NCBI GenBank assembly: GCA_030604635.1
Contig: JAUVVL010000004.1
Span: forward strand, 1-33,845
DNA: 33,845 nucleotides
Direction of reading: 5' to 3'
From: Desulfobacteraceae bacterium
GTDB taxonomy: Bacteria; Desulfobacterota; Desulfobacteria; Desulfobacterales; UBA11574
The notes under the pieces are model-generated. The model was not told the DNA's origin and searched no databases. It saw only the letters and a list, made by a program, of their open reading frames with translations. A program made the translations under genes and the position numbers. Below, one piece after another: positions 33,842-33,845 of this stretch. The first letter of the stretch is position 1, and each line of letters starts with the position of its first letter.

Positions 33842-33845
33842 TTAA

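Noticed and set aside
1-33845. CRISPR arrays, tRNA or rRNA genes
   Set aside because: No regularly spaced repeats and no tRNA-like T-loop/acceptor pairing or rRNA signature was seen; this was by eye only, so an atypical tRNA could be missed.

Overview
The window looks like a chromosomal segment of an anaerobic, probably sulfate-reducing deltaproteobacterium (Desulfobacterota, Desulfobacteraceae-like). The reasons are a periplasmic selenocysteine formate dehydrogenase without a cytochrome subunit, many Cache-type histidine kinases, a sigma-54 activator with a matching promoter, SLC13 and TauE/SafE-type anion carriers, and abundant small palindromic or MITE-like repeats. This placement is inferred from gene content alone.

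Layout. (1) 1-2.5 kb is a mosaic of broken or remodelled genes: a partial MITE, a duplicated tail of the SLC13 transporter fused to a truncated IHF/HU gene, an Old Yellow Enzyme gene with an internal in-frame deletion, and a small lipoprotein gene carrying a complete MITE inserted in frame with a 5-bp target duplication. (2) 2.5-5.7 kb holds envelope thiol-redox genes: a cNMP-like/rhodanese-like membrane protein, a MauE/DoxX-type membrane protein and two thioredoxin-fold proteins. (3) 5.7-13.2 kb is a minus-strand formate dehydrogenase locus: moaA, fdhA (TGA=Sec), fdhB, fdhE, a 47-aa CXXC membrane peptide and a membrane polyferredoxin. It is preceded by a clear GEMM-I (cyclic di-GMP-type) riboswitch aptamer and a Rho-independent terminator just upstream of moaA. 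(4) 13.3-20.9 kb is a signalling block: a kinase/regulator pair, a histone-deacetylase-family enzyme, a frameshifted membrane protein gene, a kinase-like protein lacking the phospho-acceptor His, and a receiver-CBS protein. (5) 20.9-24.5 kb carries an MFS remnant, an unrecognised membrane protein, a TauE/SafE permease and a Na+/Ca2+ exchanger-family protein. (6) 25-31.8 kb is a second signalling block: a sigma-54-promoted lone CBS protein facing a sigma-54 activator, a PAS kinase, a stand-alone phospho-acceptor domain, a single-domain regulator and a Cache kinase. (7) The window ends with an SLC13/DASS permease whose 3' end is the parent of the duplicated tail at the left edge.

How the parts may work together. 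In the formate locus, MoaA feeds molybdopterin synthesis, FdhE supports maturation of the dehydrogenase, and the riboswitch would tie expression to a cyclic dinucleotide. The two signalling blocks share a paralogous Cache sensor in three kinases and interleave with anion/cation carriers. They may sense and control uptake of a small anion, but the ligand cannot be read from the sequence.
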